Below are positions 39,542-48,569 of a DNA stretch of 64,000 bases, piece after piece. Below the pieces are notes generated by a model. It was given only the letters and a program-made list of their open reading frames with translations, ran no database searches and had not been told where the DNA came from. Position numbers and translations under genes: made by a program. The stretch is taken from the NCBI RefSeq assembly GCF_041428715.1, contig NZ_CP155572.1, one strand, 5' to 3'. The stretch comes from Sporomusa malonica. GTDB taxonomy: Bacteria; Bacillota; Negativicutes; Sporomusales; Sporomusaceae. Numbering within the stretch: the first letter of the stretch is position 1; every line of letters begins with the position of its first letter.

Positions 39542-40285
39542 ATGAAAATCGTAAAAAACAATAAAACATTCTTACTCCCCGAACTGGCCAGCGTTGACGG
39601 TCTTGGTGGTCACACGATCCGTACTGATGACGAAACCAGGGCTTATTCCCATGGTCGAATTGAAACCGGGGACGGTAAGGTTGACAGCAAAACTATCGAA
39701 GTTGAAGTCTATATATTTGGGGTAAATCGGCTTGATCACGATCAGCAGTACAATAGTTTACTGGCTGCGTTTAACCAAAAAAAGTATAAACTGTTCGTGC
39801 GTGACGACAGATACATGAATATTGAATGTATGTCAAAAGACACTCATGAATGGTTTAAAGGTTTTCAGTTTGTCAGGTCAAAATTAACCGTCACGCTTAA
39901 GGCAATTGACCCGTTTTGGTACGACACGGGCAGTATTATTGAGCGCCGAACGATCACCGAGACACCAAAAACATTGATTATTGATAACCCCGGCAATATT
40001 GATGTATCGCCTGTAATTACGATTACAGCCACTAATACTTGCCCAAGTATTTTAATTACGAATATCACAGACGAAAACCGGCAGTTTCAGTATGCTGACT
40101 TGCAACTAACTGCCGGTTCTACTGTTAAAATTGACTGTCAGAATGGCACAGTCTACAGGGGGACAGCAAACTCGCTGAACGCATTTAACGGGACGTTTCT
40201 GAAATTGCTCCCTGGGGAAAACGAAATAACCTATGCAGGCGAAGATTGTGTAATTGACTTTGAATTTACGCGGCGGTGGTTGTAA
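39542..40285 (+). CDS. Distal tail protein (Dit)
   Basis: 247 residues: an N-terminal domain with IRTDDETRAYSHGRI and IEVEVYIFGVNRLDHDQQYN, the FWYDT boundary near residue 125, and a C-terminal galectin-like beta-domain (NPGNIDVSPVITITAT, YRGTANSLNAFNG). Dit forms the hub ring to which the adhesin baseplate attaches. Follows the tape measure as usual. Confidence 0.85.
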   Translation: MKIVKNNKTFLLPELASVDGLGGHTIRTDDETRAYSHGRIETGDGKVDSKTIEVEVYIFGVNRLDHDQQYNSLLAAFNQKKYKLFVRDDRYMNIECMSKDTHEWFKGFQFVRSKLTVTLKAIDPFWYDTGSIIERRTITETPKTLIIDNPGNIDVSPVITITATNTCPSILITNITDENRQFQYADLQLTAGSTVKIDCQNGTVYRGTANSLNAFNGTFLKLLPGENEITYAGEDCVIDFEFTRRWL

Positions 40286-41487
40286 TGAATTTTATATTCG
40301 GCAAAAAACTGTTTGGGCGGTATATATTTACTGGACGTGTAGGGGCTGCCAGTGGAGGCACGACAAAGTTTAGTCCGCCGCTGGTAAAAGACTCCTACGC
40401 GGTAAAAATATACAACTCTGACGGCAGTAGAATAGCTGAGTACGGCAGCGAAATACAAAACAATCCTATTATTAGCCTGGAATTTGAAATCGCGGATACT
40501 GGATGCGGGGCGCTTGAGATTGAATTTGGCAGTTATCAGCCTATTATAAGTTACGGGACCAGGATTGACATCCATTTATTTAACGACGTTGCCCCCTGGT
40601 ACTCAGGCGAGATTATTGAAAAACCATTACTAGGCAGCACTCAAAAAACGTTTAAGTACTCAGGCCATGGGTATTATAACCAGGTTGAATATTGCCTGGT
40701 CAATAAAACATACGAGAATATGGATATTGCCGACATCGTGAAGGATATTGTATCTCGTATTATCGAGCCGCAAAAAGACGTAGTTTATCGGTCGTCAAAA
40801 ATAATCTCAACTGAATATATTGCCAGCAAGCTAAAATTTACCTATGTTAACTGCAAGGATGCCTTGGAGCAGCTCGCAGAGTTTGCTGGTGATTATGTTT
40901 ATGGCGTGGATGAGTACCGGGAATTTTACTTTAAGCCTATCTCGGACGAAATTAATGAGCAGGCCCGTTTCTGGGTGGGTAAACATATCAGCGAGTTTGA
41001 GCCCTCCGAAACGTTAGACGATGTGTATAACTATATTTTTGTTAAGTCCGGCAGCACAGATGCCGAGTTTTCCGGGCCATATCAAGACGCAGAAAGTCAG
41101 AAAAATTATGGAGTCAGACAAACGGTGCTTACCATACCATCAGCGGTTAACCAGGCCGATACAGATCGCTGGGGGCAGAGTCAGTTAAATAAGTCTAAGG
41201 CAGCTACTAAAAAGGCTGATATTAAAGGATTATCGGTGCTGTATTACGATTCTGCCGGCGTTTTAAAAGCAAGGAAAATAACAACTGATGGCAAGGCCAG
41301 GATAATCAGCGAGGACGGCCAAAACCGGTATGATTTCCCCATTACTAAAGTTAAGTACAAAATATCTTCAAAGGGAATTATTCCTGAGATCGAGCTAGGC
41401 GACCACTCCAAAAATCGAATTGATGGATGGTTGCTTAAATTAAACCGCGACATTAAAAACAATGAATACCTGGGGGATGTAACATGA
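40285..41487 (+). CDS. Tail-associated hub protein (Tal / gp37-like)
   Basis: 403 residues. Blocks SLEFEIADTGCGALEIEFGS, YNQVEYCLVNKTYENMDIAD, KLKFTYVNCKDALEQLAEFA and YNYIFVKSGST resemble the siphovirus gp37-like/Tal N-terminal hub. A lysozyme domain at the C-terminus is absent, so it is a structural hub only. The start overlaps the Dit stop by one base (TAATG). Confidence 0.75.
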   Translation: MNFIFGKKLFGRYIFTGRVGAASGGTTKFSPPLVKDSYAVKIYNSDGSRIAEYGSEIQNNPIISLEFEIADTGCGALEIEFGSYQPIISYGTRIDIHLFNDVAPWYSGEIIEKPLLGSTQKTFKYSGHGYYNQVEYCLVNKTYENMDIADIVKDIVSRIIEPQKDVVYRSSKIISTEYIASKLKFTYVNCKDALEQLAEFAGDYVYGVDEYREFYFKPISDEINEQARFWVGKHISEFEPSETLDDVYNYIFVKSGSTDAEFSGPYQDAESQKNYGVRQTVLTIPSAVNQADTDRWGQSQLNKSKAATKKADIKGLSVLYYDSAGVLKARKITTDGKARIISEDGQNRYDFPITKVKYKISSKGIIPEIELGDHSKNRIDGWLLKLNRDIKNNEYLGDVT

Positions 41488-42857
41488 GTGATTATCGTTA
41501 TGACCCGTTTCAAAACAGCCTACAGGCCGTTAGCGTTACAAATGAAGTACATATAATACCTAATAGCAGCCCGTTTACAATACGGTTGCGAGAGGTGCCA
41601 TACAAGGCAAATCCATCGACGCTGACAATGCGTGTGATGGATTTTTTAGTTGCCGCCATCACAGACACGCAAAACTATGTTACCGTGACAAATCCGGACA
41701 GCCACAGTGCAGACGAAGTGTTGACAGTAGACAGCGAAAAGCTGCAGGTAACAGCCAAGTCCAGCAGCAGCGTCGCAACAACATTGTCGGCCGCAATTAC
41801 ATCGACTACGGCAACGACTTGCACGGTAACAACCGGATCGGAGTTTTTGGTCGGTAACGTAATAAAAATTGATAACGAACAATTATTTGTTACTGCTGTT
41901 AGTGGTAGTACGCTGACCGTAAAACGTGGTCATAACGGCACAATAGCAACAACGCATCTTAACGCTGCCGAGATTTACATATTAAATAATTTAACCGTAA
42001 CGCGCGGTTATGACTCTACTACGGCCACCAGTCACAGCATTGCAACGCCAGTATATATCAACAGCAGTATGTCTGAGGTAGCCACAACGCCAACAGCGGG
42101 GCAGTTCTGGCCTGATTATTCAACGTCGGCAGACGGCGACGATAGTTGGAACACCGGAACTATACAGTTTAACTCGGTGGATGCTGGTAAGTTAGTTGCG
42201 GTTAGCTATCAAAAAATAGGTACGCTGGTTGACTCGCTACTGCCTGCCGAATATCCTTGGCACCTTAGAGACTTAGGCGATGGATCCGAAGGTGATTTTG
42301 TTAGCGCTGGAAATGTTACTTTGTCGGGTGAGCACCATTACCGCAACTTTGTTTTAAATACAAACCATACAATTACAATTGGTGATCCTGGGTTTTTAAT
42401 AATTAAATGCCAAAATGTTTGTATTGTTAACGGAACGATTAATGGTAATGGAGTAGCGACTAACTTTGACGGTACTGGCGGCGGCGCAGGCGGCACAAGC
42501 GCATCAAAATTTAAAAGTGTATTTGTGGCTGCAACAAGCGGTAACACTCCTACATTGCCCATACAAAACGCTATAATTAGTAGCGGCGAAATAGCACTCG
42601 GAGGATGTGGAGTTGTAGACGGCGGCTCCGGCGGCTACGGCGGTGGTTATTGCCAGATTAACTCAGAATCTGTATTGTTTAACGGTCAAATAAATTTAAA
42701 TGGACTAAGCAGCAACGGCGGTGGCGGCGGTGGCGTATGTGTTATTGCAGCAAAAAAATATATCAGTGATGAGGGGGTAGTTAGTGTTAGTGGCGGAATT
42801 ACTGCCGGTACGAGCGGCGGGGCAGGTTGGTACAGAAAAATAACGCTAGGAGGGTAA
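41484..42857 (+). CDS. Tail fibre / adhesin with glycine-rich end
   Basis: 457 residues. An N-terminal part is followed by two related segments (LTVKRGHNGTIATTHLNAAE and LTVTRGYDSTTATSHSIATP), a beta middle, and from residue about 325 a chain of Gly clusters (GTGGGAGGTSA, GGSGGYGGGYC, NGGGGGGVCV) separated by short strands. The pattern recalls polyglycine-rich adhesin tips that set host range. Four-base overlap with the hub gene. Precise family not recognised. Confidence 0.65.
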   Translation: MSDYRYDPFQNSLQAVSVTNEVHIIPNSSPFTIRLREVPYKANPSTLTMRVMDFLVAAITDTQNYVTVTNPDSHSADEVLTVDSEKLQVTAKSSSSVATTLSAAITSTTATTCTVTTGSEFLVGNVIKIDNEQLFVTAVSGSTLTVKRGHNGTIATTHLNAAEIYILNNLTVTRGYDSTTATSHSIATPVYINSSMSEVATTPTAGQFWPDYSTSADGDDSWNTGTIQFNSVDAGKLVAVSYQKIGTLVDSLLPAEYPWHLRDLGDGSEGDFVSAGNVTLSGEHHYRNFVLNTNHTITIGDPGFLIIKCQNVCIVNGTINGNGVATNFDGTGGGAGGTSASKFKSVFVAATSGNTPTLPIQNAIISSGEIALGGCGVVDGGSGGYGGGYCQINSESVLFNGQINLNGLSSNGGGGGGVCVIAAKKYISDEGVVSVSGGITAGTSGGAGWYRKITLGG

Positions 42858-42860
42858 TTT

Positions 42861-43211
42861 ATGGCTGAATCTATTATGGCTGATATCGAAGTCAACGAAG
42901 GCGATACGGCGACAATTGAAATTGATGTAATCCAGGATAATGGCGAACCTATGGATTTAACCGGTTTTACTGGTGTTTGTCAAATCCGCAAAACCGTACA
43001 AAGCCCAGATATATTGGCTTCTCCTGTTGTTACAATAACAGATGTTGCAAACGGAAAATTACAGTTTCCACGGCCTCATAATTTACCAATTGATGGAGAT
43101 TTTCAAAATTATAGTTATTTTGCTTATGAGGTAAAGGTTTTAGATGCACTGGAACGAGGTACGCCGGTAGCAAAAGGCAACTATATTGTGATACCAGGGG
43201 TGATTAAATAA
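42861..43211 (+). CDS. Baseplate upper protein, BppU-like domain
   Basis: 116 residues. The sequence ADIEVNEGDTATIEIDVIQD, PMDLTGFTGVCQIRKTVQSP and FAYEVKVLDALERGTPVAKG fits the BppU N-terminal immunoglobulin-like domain that links receptor-binding proteins to the baseplate. It overlaps the receptor-binding gene by one base. Confidence 0.72.
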   Translation: MAESIMADIEVNEGDTATIEIDVIQDNGEPMDLTGFTGVCQIRKTVQSPDILASPVVTITDVANGKLQFPRPHNLPIDGDFQNYSYFAYEVKVLDALERGTPVAKGNYIVIPGVIK

Positions 43212-45406
43212 TGATTACAAAAGTTGGAATACAAGGGCCTCCAGGGGCGTCGGGAATGGTTAATAGAGGTACATACATTGCCGAAACTGCGTATATTGTA
43301 AGAGATGTAGTGCAATATCAAGGTTCGTCTTATTATTGCAAAACAAACTCAACAGGACATTTGCCAACTGACGAAACGTATTGGAATTTGCTTGTTAGCA
43401 AAGGTGACCAAGGAAATCCTGGCGCGTCAATAGCATTTGCTACCAAAGCGGCTATGGAAGCTGATCTAGCGCATGTTGTCGGCATATGGGCTTGGGTAAC
43501 ATCGGACACTACAACGGCAAACAATGGATTTTATCGCAAAGAAGGCGCATCTGGAACGGGTGGTTGGGTAGGTCCTTATGATATGCCTGTGCCAGATGGC
43601 TCCATAACCGAAAAAAAAGTTGTACCAAAAGCGATTAATATTAGTAAGCTTAGCGACGAAGTATATAAATCAATAGTGGGTTTTAAAGCTAGCTACAAAG
43701 CAGCATCCGGCCTCAATGCGTATGTTAAGTTTACGTTTGACGCTGACGGATTAGGACTGTTAGCCAGCCAGCTAATGCGTGGTGCTTTTGAAACATACAT
43801 TTCGGATACAAACCTAACAGCCTGTAGTATAAAAACATATCTAAGTAACTCTCCAACTGTAATAAGCGGGGGAGTTAACTTTTCTTCGCCATCTCAACCC
43901 TTAACTTACGACCAGTTTAATTCATACGCCAAAGATGTTACCTATTACAATACAAGTTATCGGTATATCCATGTGTTGGTGCAGTTTACCATGACGGCTA
44001 ATGTCCTAAGCGAGCTATTTCTCCGCAACGTGACAATGACGGTTGGGACAACTGCTGTACCGATGATATCCTACGGTCTTTACAGCTATGACGCGACCGT
44101 ATCTTCAAGCACGCTGTTAACTGACAGCAGTTATGTGGGTAGGGCACTGCTGCCACGAAAAGACTTCGAGACAGAGTTTGTTGATCGGTTCAACGCTAAC
44201 TTAAGCAACAAGACTAAACTCTGGGACCGCTTACATACTAATCACGACAGCGGGACTAAATTATACATTTCCAATCTCTATGACCTGCAAGCTGTGTCAG
44301 GGTCGTTGTCTGGGATGGTTGAGATTAAGCATACTTTTGATATGTACAGTGAGAGCGAAAAAATAAACTCACTTGTCGGAGAATTTTTCCTCACCAATAG
44401 CACTGCAAATGGTGCGCTTAGCGGATTTACTCAGTTGACGCCTAATGCTACATTCTCTGCGTACGAAGCTGGCGTAGAAAAGCAGATGACAGGTGTGGCT
44501 ACTGTTACGTGGTCAAACCCCAATAATTACCGCTATTTACAAATTCTTACTGATGTATTAGTTGACGATGTTGTGGACTTTTTTGATATTGCACTAGCTA
44601 GCCCAACATTGACAATCGGTGGCCATATCATACAGCCGATATCGCATTTTGTGCCATATTCGGCTAAAACAGGCAGTTATGTTGCGGTGGCTCCATTGGA
44701 TGGCAGTCTGGTTACTTACGCTGTTTTAAAAACAATTGTTACTGAGAGTAAATGGGCAGGGAAAGTTTTCGTAACATATGGCGATTCCATCACACATTAT
44801 GATGGTGAGCCGTTTAACGAGAACCATATTGAGGCTGGGCAGATAGCCAAAGGATACCAATCGTACATGCGCGAAAAGTTAGGCTGTGTTGTAGTCAATA
44901 GGGGGTCTGGCGGTAAAACTATGCCTGAAATCTATGGGATTATCAATTGTGCCACCGATTTGGCTACGTTTGATGCCGTAACGATAACTTCTGGGGCAAA
45001 TGACCATTTGCAGGCTGTTGCATTAGGGACTCTTGCAGCGGTAGGCGCAATATTTAACACTAACACATTTTACGGCGCATTACAGGCGGCAGTCGAAAAG
45101 GTGCTGACGGTTAAGCCTAGTATGAAAATATATTTGATTACTCCGGTCCCCGGCTTCTTTGATGACACGACAGCTACATACGGGAACCAAAACAAAATTA
45201 GTGTTGACTTTGTCAATGCTATTAAAATTGTTGGAGAACTATATGGTTGCCCTGTGCTCGATTGGTATCACACTGTAGGTATTAACCCTCTAAATAAATC
45301 AGTTTATTTAGGGGATATTTCCAGTGTGCCGTATGATCTACATCCTACACAAGCATTATTTGCTAGGATGGGAGAAAGCGCAGCATCATTTATGGAAAAC
45401 AACTAA
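43211..45406 (+). CDS. Receptor-binding protein with SGNH/GDSL esterase domain
   Basis: 731 residues. The start has two short collagen-like turns (IQGPPGASG, GDQGNPGAS) and a carbohydrate-binding-like segment between them (YQGSSYYCKTNSTGHLPTDE). The middle is beta-rich. The C-terminal approx 220 residues are an SGNH hydrolase: YGDSITHY (Ser526 nucleophile), GSGGKTM, TSGANDH (Asn597) and DLHPT (Asp709, His711). It probably binds and deacylates a cell-surface polysaccharide during adsorption, which would shape host range (inference). Confidence 0.85.
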   Translation: MITKVGIQGPPGASGMVNRGTYIAETAYIVRDVVQYQGSSYYCKTNSTGHLPTDETYWNLLVSKGDQGNPGASIAFATKAAMEADLAHVVGIWAWVTSDTTTANNGFYRKEGASGTGGWVGPYDMPVPDGSITEKKVVPKAINISKLSDEVYKSIVGFKASYKAASGLNAYVKFTFDADGLGLLASQLMRGAFETYISDTNLTACSIKTYLSNSPTVISGGVNFSSPSQPLTYDQFNSYAKDVTYYNTSYRYIHVLVQFTMTANVLSELFLRNVTMTVGTTAVPMISYGLYSYDATVSSSTLLTDSSYVGRALLPRKDFETEFVDRFNANLSNKTKLWDRLHTNHDSGTKLYISNLYDLQAVSGSLSGMVEIKHTFDMYSESEKINSLVGEFFLTNSTANGALSGFTQLTPNATFSAYEAGVEKQMTGVATVTWSNPNNYRYLQILTDVLVDDVVDFFDIALASPTLTIGGHIIQPISHFVPYSAKTGSYVAVAPLDGSLVTYAVLKTIVTESKWAGKVFVTYGDSITHYDGEPFNENHIEAGQIAKGYQSYMREKLGCVVVNRGSGGKTMPEIYGIINCATDLATFDAVTITSGANDHLQAVALGTLAAVGAIFNTNTFYGALQAAVEKVLTVKPSMKIYLITPVPGFFDDTTATYGNQNKISVDFVNAIKIVGELYGCPVLDWYHTVGINPLNKSVYLGDISSVPYDLHPTQALFARMGESAASFMENN

Positions 45407-45492
45407 AGGCGCCTAGATGGTTATTTTTATGGGTAGCACAAATTTGAGGTGAGAATGAGCCAAGAGGCTCTATTTTTATTGGGGGTGGGGAG

Positions 45493-46062
45493 TTGGATTT
45501 TAGTAATTTAGCAATTGACTTTTCAAGGCCATTAGATGCTGTTATGCAAAGCTGGCTGGTTAAATTGGTGCTTAGTGTAGCTTTGACATTAGGTAATTAT
45601 TTAAGCGGCGCTTCTTGGATTTGGCCATTTGTGCTGTTTTGGAGCCTGGTGCTGATGGACGGAGTCAGTAAGATTCTATCATTATCGGTTCAAACTCTGA
45701 AAAATAGCGGTAGTCAAGGCGGTATCGTTGATGGGTATCGTATGGCAGTTAATAAAGGGGTTATATCGTCCCAAATTGCGCGTGAAAAGTTTGTACCAAA
45801 AATACTATTTTATTTTATTACGGTCACAGGTGCCAATATTGTTAGCGTTATCGCTAAGTGGGCCATGCCTATACTTGGCGATATTGCTTTTGTACCTGCC
45901 GGTTTAGCGTATGTTTATCTATCGTGGGTAGAATGGCAGAGCATTTGCGAAAATGGCCGCGATGCCGGTATTAATTGTATGGGGCCGCTGGCGATTATGG
46001 CCAGTAAGAAAAAGAATGAATTGCTTGGAAATACGGACGATGGAGGAAAAGATAATGTTTAA
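45493..46062 (+). CDS. Holin family protein
   Basis: 189 residues, TTG start after GGGGGTGGGGAG. Hydrophobic segments at about 22-40, 43-62, 103-120 and 124-145 and a charged C-terminus (SKKKNELLGNTDDGGKD) fit the holin_4 (TcdE-like) group, for which WPFVLFWSLVLMDGVSKI is typical. It should make the membrane hole that triggers lysis. It overlaps the amidase gene by 8 bp. Confidence 0.75.
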   Translation: MDFSNLAIDFSRPLDAVMQSWLVKLVLSVALTLGNYLSGASWIWPFVLFWSLVLMDGVSKILSLSVQTLKNSGSQGGIVDGYRMAVNKGVISSQIAREKFVPKILFYFITVTGANIVSVIAKWAMPILGDIAFVPAGLAYVYLSWVEWQSICENGRDAGINCMGPLAIMASKKKNELLGNTDDGGKDNV

Positions 46063-46630
46063 AGACTGTATCGACCCTGGCCACGCAGGTCAGAACATTG
46101 ACCCAGGAGCTAAAAACCAGGTAACAGGCCTGCAAGAAGCTGACGTAAACTTGGCGGTAAGTAAATTAGTAGCTCACTATCTGGACGCTGCCGGACACCA
46201 GGTGACGTTGACAAGGACTGAGCTGGAGCAGCCGGAGACTGATAGCCTGCAGTACCGATGCGATGTATCAAATAATTGGGGAGCAGACGTATTTATTAGC
46301 CTGCATTGCAATGCTGCAACGCCTGCAGCCAAAGGATTCGAGGTTTGGACATCGCCGGGCCAGACTCAAGGGGATAGACTAGCAACGTGTATTTACAATC
46401 AGATTACCAGGGAGTTTCCCGATCGTGTTGGCCGGACTGATTACTCAGACGGAGATCCAGACAAAGAGAGTAAATTTTACGTGCTCACTCAAACCAATGC
46501 TCCTGCTTGCCTGGTCGAAATGGCTTTTATCTCAAATGCGGAGGAAGCGGCTCTGCTGGCTAATTCGACATGGCGGGATAGGATGGCAAGGGCTATTGCC
46601 AGGGGGATAACGGATTTCCACAGCCAATAA
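46055..46630 (+). CDS. N-acetylmuramoyl-L-alanine amidase (endolysin)
   Basis: 191 residues, a complete Amidase_3 zinc hydrolase. DPGHAG carries His10, LQEADV Glu28, ISLHCNA His84 and LVEMAFISNAEE the catalytic Glu155. No signal peptide and no wall-binding domain, consistent with release through the holin. It cuts the bond between muramic acid and the stem peptide. ATG at 46055 after GGAGG. Confidence 0.92.
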   Translation: MFKDCIDPGHAGQNIDPGAKNQVTGLQEADVNLAVSKLVAHYLDAAGHQVTLTRTELEQPETDSLQYRCDVSNNWGADVFISLHCNAATPAAKGFEVWTSPGQTQGDRLATCIYNQITREFPDRVGRTDYSDGDPDKESKFYVLTQTNAPACLVEMAFISNAEEAALLANSTWRDRMARAIARGITDFHSQ

Positions 46631-46683
46631 AAATAGCGCCGTAAACGATCGGCGCTAATAAGGTAAAGGAGAGGATTGGAGTT

Positions 46684-47301
46684 ATGTTTAGTTTAACCAA
46701 GCGCCAGGCGGCTATACTGCTTGGCGTTGTTTTATTCGCGGTGGGAGGATACCTTGTTTACCAGTATTTTAACCAACCAGAGCCGGTAACGACTTTATCC
46801 CAGGAGCAAGCCGAAACATCGGCAGGGGTAGAGAAGGCAGCAGAAAATGCCCATGTAAAAATGTTACAGGAACAGCTTGATGAAGCCGCCAAACAGATTG
46901 CCGAACTTAAAAACAAGCCTCCGGACACAATTGTAAAAACCGTCCCGGTGGAAGTACCTAAAATAATTGAAGTAGAACGTAAAAAATCTGGTGCCGACTT
47001 TGCTATTGTGACCGATCCGGCGAATCCTGACAAGCAGGTTGATTTAAAGGAAATAGAAAAGCTGCCAGCTGATACGTCAGTAACACTGAATCAATATAAT
47101 GTACATGCTTATAAAAAGGTTATTCGAGGCGTGAATGTGTATCCTGATTGGGGCGAAGTGGCCCAGGGTAAGTTTAAGTTGGATGAAGTAACTGTTGATA
47201 TTAGTCGGAGAATCAGTAAGGATGGTAAGTATATAGGCGTTACTGCTGGATATAACTTTAAATATGACCATGCCAAAACTGGAATTAGGTATTCGTTTTA
47301 A
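46684..47301 (+). CDS. Spanin-like envelope protein candidate
   Basis: 205 residues. An N-terminal membrane anchor (AAILLGVVLFAVGGYLVYQY), a coiled-coil stretch (about 38-77), a Pro-rich linker, then a short strand-rich end finishing GVTAGYNFKYDHAKTGIRYS and a terminal Phe. The last strand with its aromatic C-terminus looks like an outer-membrane targeting strand. Position directly after the amidase is where spanins lie in phages of diderm hosts. If right, it bridges inner and outer membranes at lysis. No family recognised; functional call is inference. Confidence 0.6.
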   Translation: MFSLTKRQAAILLGVVLFAVGGYLVYQYFNQPEPVTTLSQEQAETSAGVEKAAENAHVKMLQEQLDEAAKQIAELKNKPPDTIVKTVPVEVPKIIEVERKKSGADFAIVTDPANPDKQVDLKEIEKLPADTSVTLNQYNVHAYKKVIRGVNVYPDWGEVAQGKFKLDEVTVDISRRISKDGKYIGVTAGYNFKYDHAKTGIRYSF

Positions 47302-47308
47302 CCATAGC

Positions 47309-47343
47309 CACCTACCGGGTTCGTCCCGGGGGAGTGTCTTTTT
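47309..47343 (+). terminator. Terminator after the lysis genes
   Basis: CACCTACCGGG and CCCGGGGGAGTG form an extended stem around TTCGT, followed by TCTTTTT. It ends the late transcript. Confidence 0.7.
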
Positions 47344-47406
47344 GTGCAGGAATTATTTCCCTTTTGCCGAACGTTGTATAAAAATGGTAAAAGGGAGATG
47401 TTTCTT

Positions 47407-48237
47407 TTGGATTATAAGTCAATTAGTAGTAATAATTTCTGTCCCTGTATGAGCGGAAAAAAATATAAAAAGTGTTGTGAACCTATAATTGATATTATTA
47501 AAGTGTTGCCCGGAGTAAGAATTGACGAGCAGTATGCCTTGAAAGATGTACTTGCTAATTCGGAAACTTTTAGGAGTTTCTATAACTCAGAACGGGATAA
47601 AATAAAGAATTTTATTTTTTGGTGTATAGATCCAAATCTCAACGCACAAATGAGGACAGCTAGTATGTCTATGCAGGGAGATCCAGTTGTTTCTATATAC
47701 ATCATAATCATTAAGAAAGCACCAATAGCAGCGGAAGATGCTTTTGACGTTGCGCACGAACTACAACATTTGATATGTGCAGATGAGGGGTACTGCAGTA
47801 TCGGTTGGTTAGATCAAAAATATAGTAGAAGCAATTTTGCATCTTTAATAGCTAATATTACAAACGACCCAACGGTTAATAGTAGATTGGCGAAGTTTGG
47901 ATTTGATTTATGGGCGTATTATGACAAGGCCTGTTCATTGCAAAAAGGTTATTTTGGGAAATGTAATGATAATAATATTTCAGATCAAAGGCAATTAATT
48001 CCACTATATCTTCAAAAAGCATTAGACTGGGACGTTGCATGTAAAATAAGTAAGAGAAGCAATAATGATTTTTTAAATTGGTTTGATAATCAGTACCCAA
48101 TATCATCGGCAGAAGCCAGAAAAAAATTAGAAGAGATTAAACAAATGGGATATGATACTCCAGAAAAAAGCCAGTATATATTAAAGAATATTATAAAAAG
48201 TCTCGGCTTAGATAATATTTTGCATGTAAGTAACTGA
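47407..48237 (+). CDS. SEC-C motif protein with HExxH metallopeptidase-like motif
   Basis: TTG at 47407 (GGGAG about ten bases upstream) gives 276 residues. An N-terminal SEC-C zinc motif (FCPCMSGKKYKKCC, residues about 11-24) is followed at about residue 118-129 by DVAHELQHLICADEG, an HExxH motif with a downstream acidic residue as in ImmA/IrrE-type peptidases. The rest is helical. A zinc peptidase attached to a SEC-C adapter would fit a regulatory or defence role. Codon use is AT-richer than the neighbouring phage genes. Accessory cargo gene. Confidence 0.65.
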   Translation: MDYKSISSNNFCPCMSGKKYKKCCEPIIDIIKVLPGVRIDEQYALKDVLANSETFRSFYNSERDKIKNFIFWCIDPNLNAQMRTASMSMQGDPVVSIYIIIIKKAPIAAEDAFDVAHELQHLICADEGYCSIGWLDQKYSRSNFASLIANITNDPTVNSRLAKFGFDLWAYYDKACSLQKGYFGKCNDNNISDQRQLIPLYLQKALDWDVACKISKRSNNDFLNWFDNQYPISSAEARKKLEEIKQMGYDTPEKSQYILKNIIKSLGLDNILHVSN

Positions 48238-48259
48238 ATAAACTATACGAGGTGTTAAT

Positions 48260-48442
48260 ATGATGAAAACTGATAAGCATGGGAATTTTCAAGATAGTTA
48301 TATACCTAAAGAAGAGTTATCTTGTAAATTTTCGATTATATCCGACGGGATACCTGAATATTTTTCGATAGATAAAAAACTGATTGAAGAGTTAGGAGAG
48401 CGTCCTCAAGGGGGCGCTTTTCTTTTGCATGATATGTTATGA
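48260..48442 (+). CDS. Hypothetical 60-aa protein
   Basis: 60 residues; AGGTG upstream of two adjacent ATGs. No motif. It lies 22 bp after the SEC-C/HExxH gene and is followed by a strong terminator, so the two form a unit and may be a small partner or immunity-type pair (inference). Confidence 0.5.
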   Translation: MMKTDKHGNFQDSYIPKEELSCKFSIISDGIPEYFSIDKKLIEELGERPQGGAFLLHDML

Positions 48443-48450
48443 TGAATATT

Positions 48451-48485
48451 GCCGCTTCATCCTTCGGGGTGGGGCGGCTTTTTTA
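48451..48485 (+). terminator. Strong intrinsic terminator
   Basis: GCCGC...GGCGGC stem with an inner ATCC/GGGT pairing and a TTCG loop, followed directly by seven T. It closes the SEC-C cargo unit. Confidence 0.85.
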
Positions 48486-48569
48486 TTGGTACAAAAAAAT
48501 GTTGTTAATGAGGTATTTACAGAGTATAATTTAGGAAATAATCCCATTAATTAAATGAAAGGTAAAAAC

